From contig NZNR01000008.1 of the NCBI GenBank assembly GCA_002694955.1, positions 1-7,076 on the forward strand: a stretch of DNA of 7,076 nucleotides, written 5' to 3'. Under the pieces are notes generated by a model. That model saw only the letters and a program-made list of their open reading frames with translations, searched no databases and had not been told where the DNA came from. Below, piece after piece: positions 5,347-7,076 of this stretch. The DNA comes from Planctomycetaceae bacterium. GTDB taxonomy: Bacteria; Planctomycetota; Planctomycetia; Pirellulales; UBA1268. Both the position numbers and the translations under genes were made by a program. How positions within the stretch are numbered: position 1 is the stretch's first letter; the number at the start of each line of letters is the position of its first letter.

Positions 5347-6291
5347 ATGTATCGCCCAAGCGTCACAGCACTCATCCTCGTATTTGCAGCTGTTGCAAAT
5401 AGCTGGCTATTCCTCAGCAAGGTTTTGCCGACCATCACGTCTAGAGCCCCACCGGGCTATCAATCGATTTACACTCCTGCCAAGAATACTTCATCAGTAG
5501 CATGGACAATCATGCTTAATGATGATCCAGTAGGCTCTGCATTGAGTGTTGTAGAACCAGGCCCTTTTGGCACAATCAGCGTATGGTCAAATCTTCAACT
5601 CGATGACCTTCCCTTGAACGAACTGTTGCCACCGTGGGCAAGTACGATGCTGGGAACTGATGCGAGGAAGCTTCGTTCATCAATAAAACTTGATGCGTTT
5701 GGTTACATGACGATCAACAGGAATGGAGAATTACAAGAATTTCAATCGATTGTCAAAGTCCCTGGCGTCCGGCAAGCTGTGCACTTATCTGGCACAATCA
5801 CGCCGGACAACAAAGTGACGGTATCTCTTCGTTCTGGTGATTTTGAGTATGAAACAAGTCGTCAGTTGCCAAATAATTTTTCAATTAGAGATGAACTTTC
5901 ACCTCAGGCAACCATGGCGGGCATCTCCCAGGGGCAACGCTGGACTGTTCCAATTTACAGCCCACTCCGACCAACTCGCAAGCCAATAGAAATCCTTTAC
6001 GCAAGCGTGGCCGGCCATGAGGTGCTGTACTTCAACAACCAACTCGTGAACACCCACATTGTCAGTTACCGAACGGCGCCTAATGACCACCAACCGCCAC
6101 GAAGTAGAATGTGGATTGGCCCTCGTGGTGAGGTTTTGCAACATGAATCGACCATACTTGGCTCACAGCTGCTTTTCCTGCGACGCCCCGTTAACGACAC
6201 ACTATCATCAGATAATAAACTGAGTCATATAAAGTCTCTCTTCGAAAAGGCTGATGGCTTCAGCGTAACATCTTCTCAGGTGAAACAATGA
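5347..6291 (+). CDS. Membrane-anchored exported protein of unknown function, next to ABC exporter
   Basis: From ATG 5347 the protein has 314 residues. MYRP is followed at once by a hydrophobic segment (about residues 5-27, SVTALILVFAAVANSWLFLS) that acts as signal peptide or signal anchor. The rest would be extracytoplasmic and looks beta-rich, with alternating stretches such as WTIMLNDDPVGSALSV (53-68) and, later, QGQRWTVPIYSPLRP, ILYASVAGHEVLYF and SRMWIGPRGEVLQHES. I do not recognise a named family; the GQxWTVPIxSPL pattern recalls beta domains found in some secreted transglutaminase-like proteins, but this is an impression only. There is no lipobox cysteine and no visible catalytic motif. 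An in-frame ATG at 5176 would add 57 residues of basic, non-signal-like sequence, so I prefer 5347. The ABC ATPase gene follows at once, so the protein probably belongs to that export system. Confidence 0.78.
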   Translation: MYRPSVTALILVFAAVANSWLFLSKVLPTITSRAPPGYQSIYTPAKNTSSVAWTIMLNDDPVGSALSVVEPGPFGTISVWSNLQLDDLPLNELLPPWASTMLGTDARKLRSSIKLDAFGYMTINRNGELQEFQSIVKVPGVRQAVHLSGTITPDNKVTVSLRSGDFEYETSRQLPNNFSIRDELSPQATMAGISQGQRWTVPIYSPLRPTRKPIEILYASVAGHEVLYFNNQLVNTHIVSYRTAPNDHQPPRSRMWIGPRGEVLQHESTILGSQLLFLRRPVNDTLSSDNKLSHIKSLFEKADGFSVTSSQVKQ

Positions 6292-6332
6292 CTAAACGTG
6301 CTCTACACGTCACAACGCAGCTTCACGAATAA
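6288..6332 (+). other. 14-codon mini-ORF bridging the exported-protein and ABC ATPase genes
   Basis: ATG 6288-6290 overlaps the TGA stop of the exported-protein gene (ATGA), runs 14 codons (MTKRALHVTTQLHE) and stops at TAA 6330-6332, four bases before ATG 6337 of the ABC gene. The arrangement would suit translational coupling, but so short a frame may be chance. Confidence 0.15.
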
Positions 6333-6336
6333 AACC

Positions 6337-7074
6337 ATGATTGAATTTGATCGCACTACGAGAACGTACGGCAGTAAAGTCGCTGTATCAGAACTCAGCC
6401 TGACAATACCACGAGGTGAATTATTCGCCCTTTTAGGACCAAATGGAGCGGGCAAGACAACAACTATCAAGATGCTGGTAGGTTTGCTTCGCCCTTCAAG
6501 TGGAGTTGTGCGGGTTTGCGGTCATGACCTTGTAAAGGAAACTCGCTCTGCCCACCGTCATGTAGGTTACGTACCAGATGAGCCGTACCTTTACGACAAG
6601 CTTACAGGTCATGAATTCTTACGATTCATTGCCGACATGTATGGGATACCACGGGATCTTTCCGATGAATACATCGCAAGAGAGATTGACAGATTCGAGC
6701 TTCATGAATTCGCTAACGAACTCGCTGAAAACTATTCTCTCGGCATGAGGCAGCGCCTTGTCTTTGCGGCCGCATTTTTGCACGACCCTGATGTTCTCGT
6801 ACTCGACGAGCCAATGGTTGGTCTTGATCCACGAAGTGTTCGTATTGTTAAAGATTTGTTGAAGAAAAAAACTGCTGATGGCATGACAGTGTTCATGTCA
6901 ACTCATACGCTTGGGATGGCCGAAGAGATGGCAAGTCGTATGGGAATCATGGTGCATGGTAATCTTGAATTTCTTGGAACTGTCTCCGAACTGCGAGAAC
7001 AGGTAGACATGGAAACAAGAAATCTTGAAAACTTATATCTCGAAATCACATCAAGCGCGACACGGGTGACTTAA
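6337..7074 (+). CDS. ABC transporter ATP-binding protein (ABC-2/exporter type)
   Basis: A 245-residue nucleotide-binding subunit that hydrolyses ATP to drive a membrane permease at the inner membrane. Walker A is GPNGAGKTT (34-42), the signature is YSLGMRQRL (133-141) in place of LSGGQ, Walker B is VLVLDEP (153-159), the D-loop is GLDP (162-165) and the switch His is H190 in STH. YSxGM signatures are typical of ATPases that pair with ABC-2-type permeases in export of lipids, polysaccharides, ions or drugs, so the substrate cannot be named. The Q-loop position reads GYVPDEP, with Asp81 where Gln is usual. An upstream GTG at 6298 would add 13 residues (LYTSQRSFTNKT after the start) unlike the family's N-terminus, so ATG 6337 (MIEFDRTTRTYG) is preferred. 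The gene ends 2 bp before the window edge; a permease gene is expected next. It lies 45 bp after the exported-protein gene, probably in one operon. Confidence 0.95.
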   Translation: MIEFDRTTRTYGSKVAVSELSLTIPRGELFALLGPNGAGKTTTIKMLVGLLRPSSGVVRVCGHDLVKETRSAHRHVGYVPDEPYLYDKLTGHEFLRFIADMYGIPRDLSDEYIAREIDRFELHEFANELAENYSLGMRQRLVFAAAFLHDPDVLVLDEPMVGLDPRSVRIVKDLLKKKTADGMTVFMSTHTLGMAEEMASRMGIMVHGNLEFLGTVSELREQVDMETRNLENLYLEITSSATRVT

Positions 7075-7076
7075 GA

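Overview
The window looks like chromosomal DNA of a Gram-negative bacterium, most probably a member of the Planctomycetota or a near relative. This is an inference, and it rests on three things: the style of the proteins (a small CPxCG...CxHCGG zinc-ribbon protein, an AGENT/GGDxCHRG-type ADP-ribosylglycohydrolase, an ABC ATPase with the GYVPDEPYLYDKLTGHEFL-like segment), moderate base composition, and start codons that mostly lack a Shine-Dalgarno sequence. There are no rRNAs, tRNAs, CRISPR repeats, transposases or phage genes. The window reads as an ordinary housekeeping/metabolic segment with eight protein genes.

Layout. Positions 1-756 (+) hold the 3' part of an ADP-ribosylglycohydrolase-family gene whose start lies outside the window. 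Six bases later, 763-1551 (+) encodes a stand-alone version of the OvoA C-terminal domain, the putative 4-mercaptohistidine N1-methyltransferase of ovothiol biosynthesis. A short Pro/Gln-rich protein with one C-terminal membrane segment follows at 1640-1927 (+). Converging on it is an iron-containing alcohol dehydrogenase family gene at 1951-3168 (-). Across a 129-bp divergent gap lies aroA (EPSP synthase, shikimate pathway) at 3298-4614 (+). It converges on a small zinc-ribbon gene at 4648-4929 (-), which has the only strong Shine-Dalgarno sequence I noticed in the window. A gap of about 0.4 kb then carries candidate divergent promoters with overlapping -35 elements and two perfect inverted repeats. 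It leads to a membrane-anchored exported protein of unknown function (5347-6291, +) and an ABC-2-type exporter ATPase (6337-7074, +), whose permease is presumably just beyond the right edge.

How the genes fit together. Three functional groups are visible: (1) a thiohistidine/ovothiol module closely linked to an ADP-ribosylglycohydrolase-like gene; (2) isolated metabolic genes (Fe-ADH, aroA); (3) the start of an ABC-type export operon with an extracytoplasmic partner protein. I do not see a clearly undescribed multi-gene system. The most interesting points are the ovothiol methyltransferase/ADP-ribosylglycohydrolase pairing, the symmetric control region at about 5096-5181, and the missing metal-ligand histidine in the Fe-ADH.
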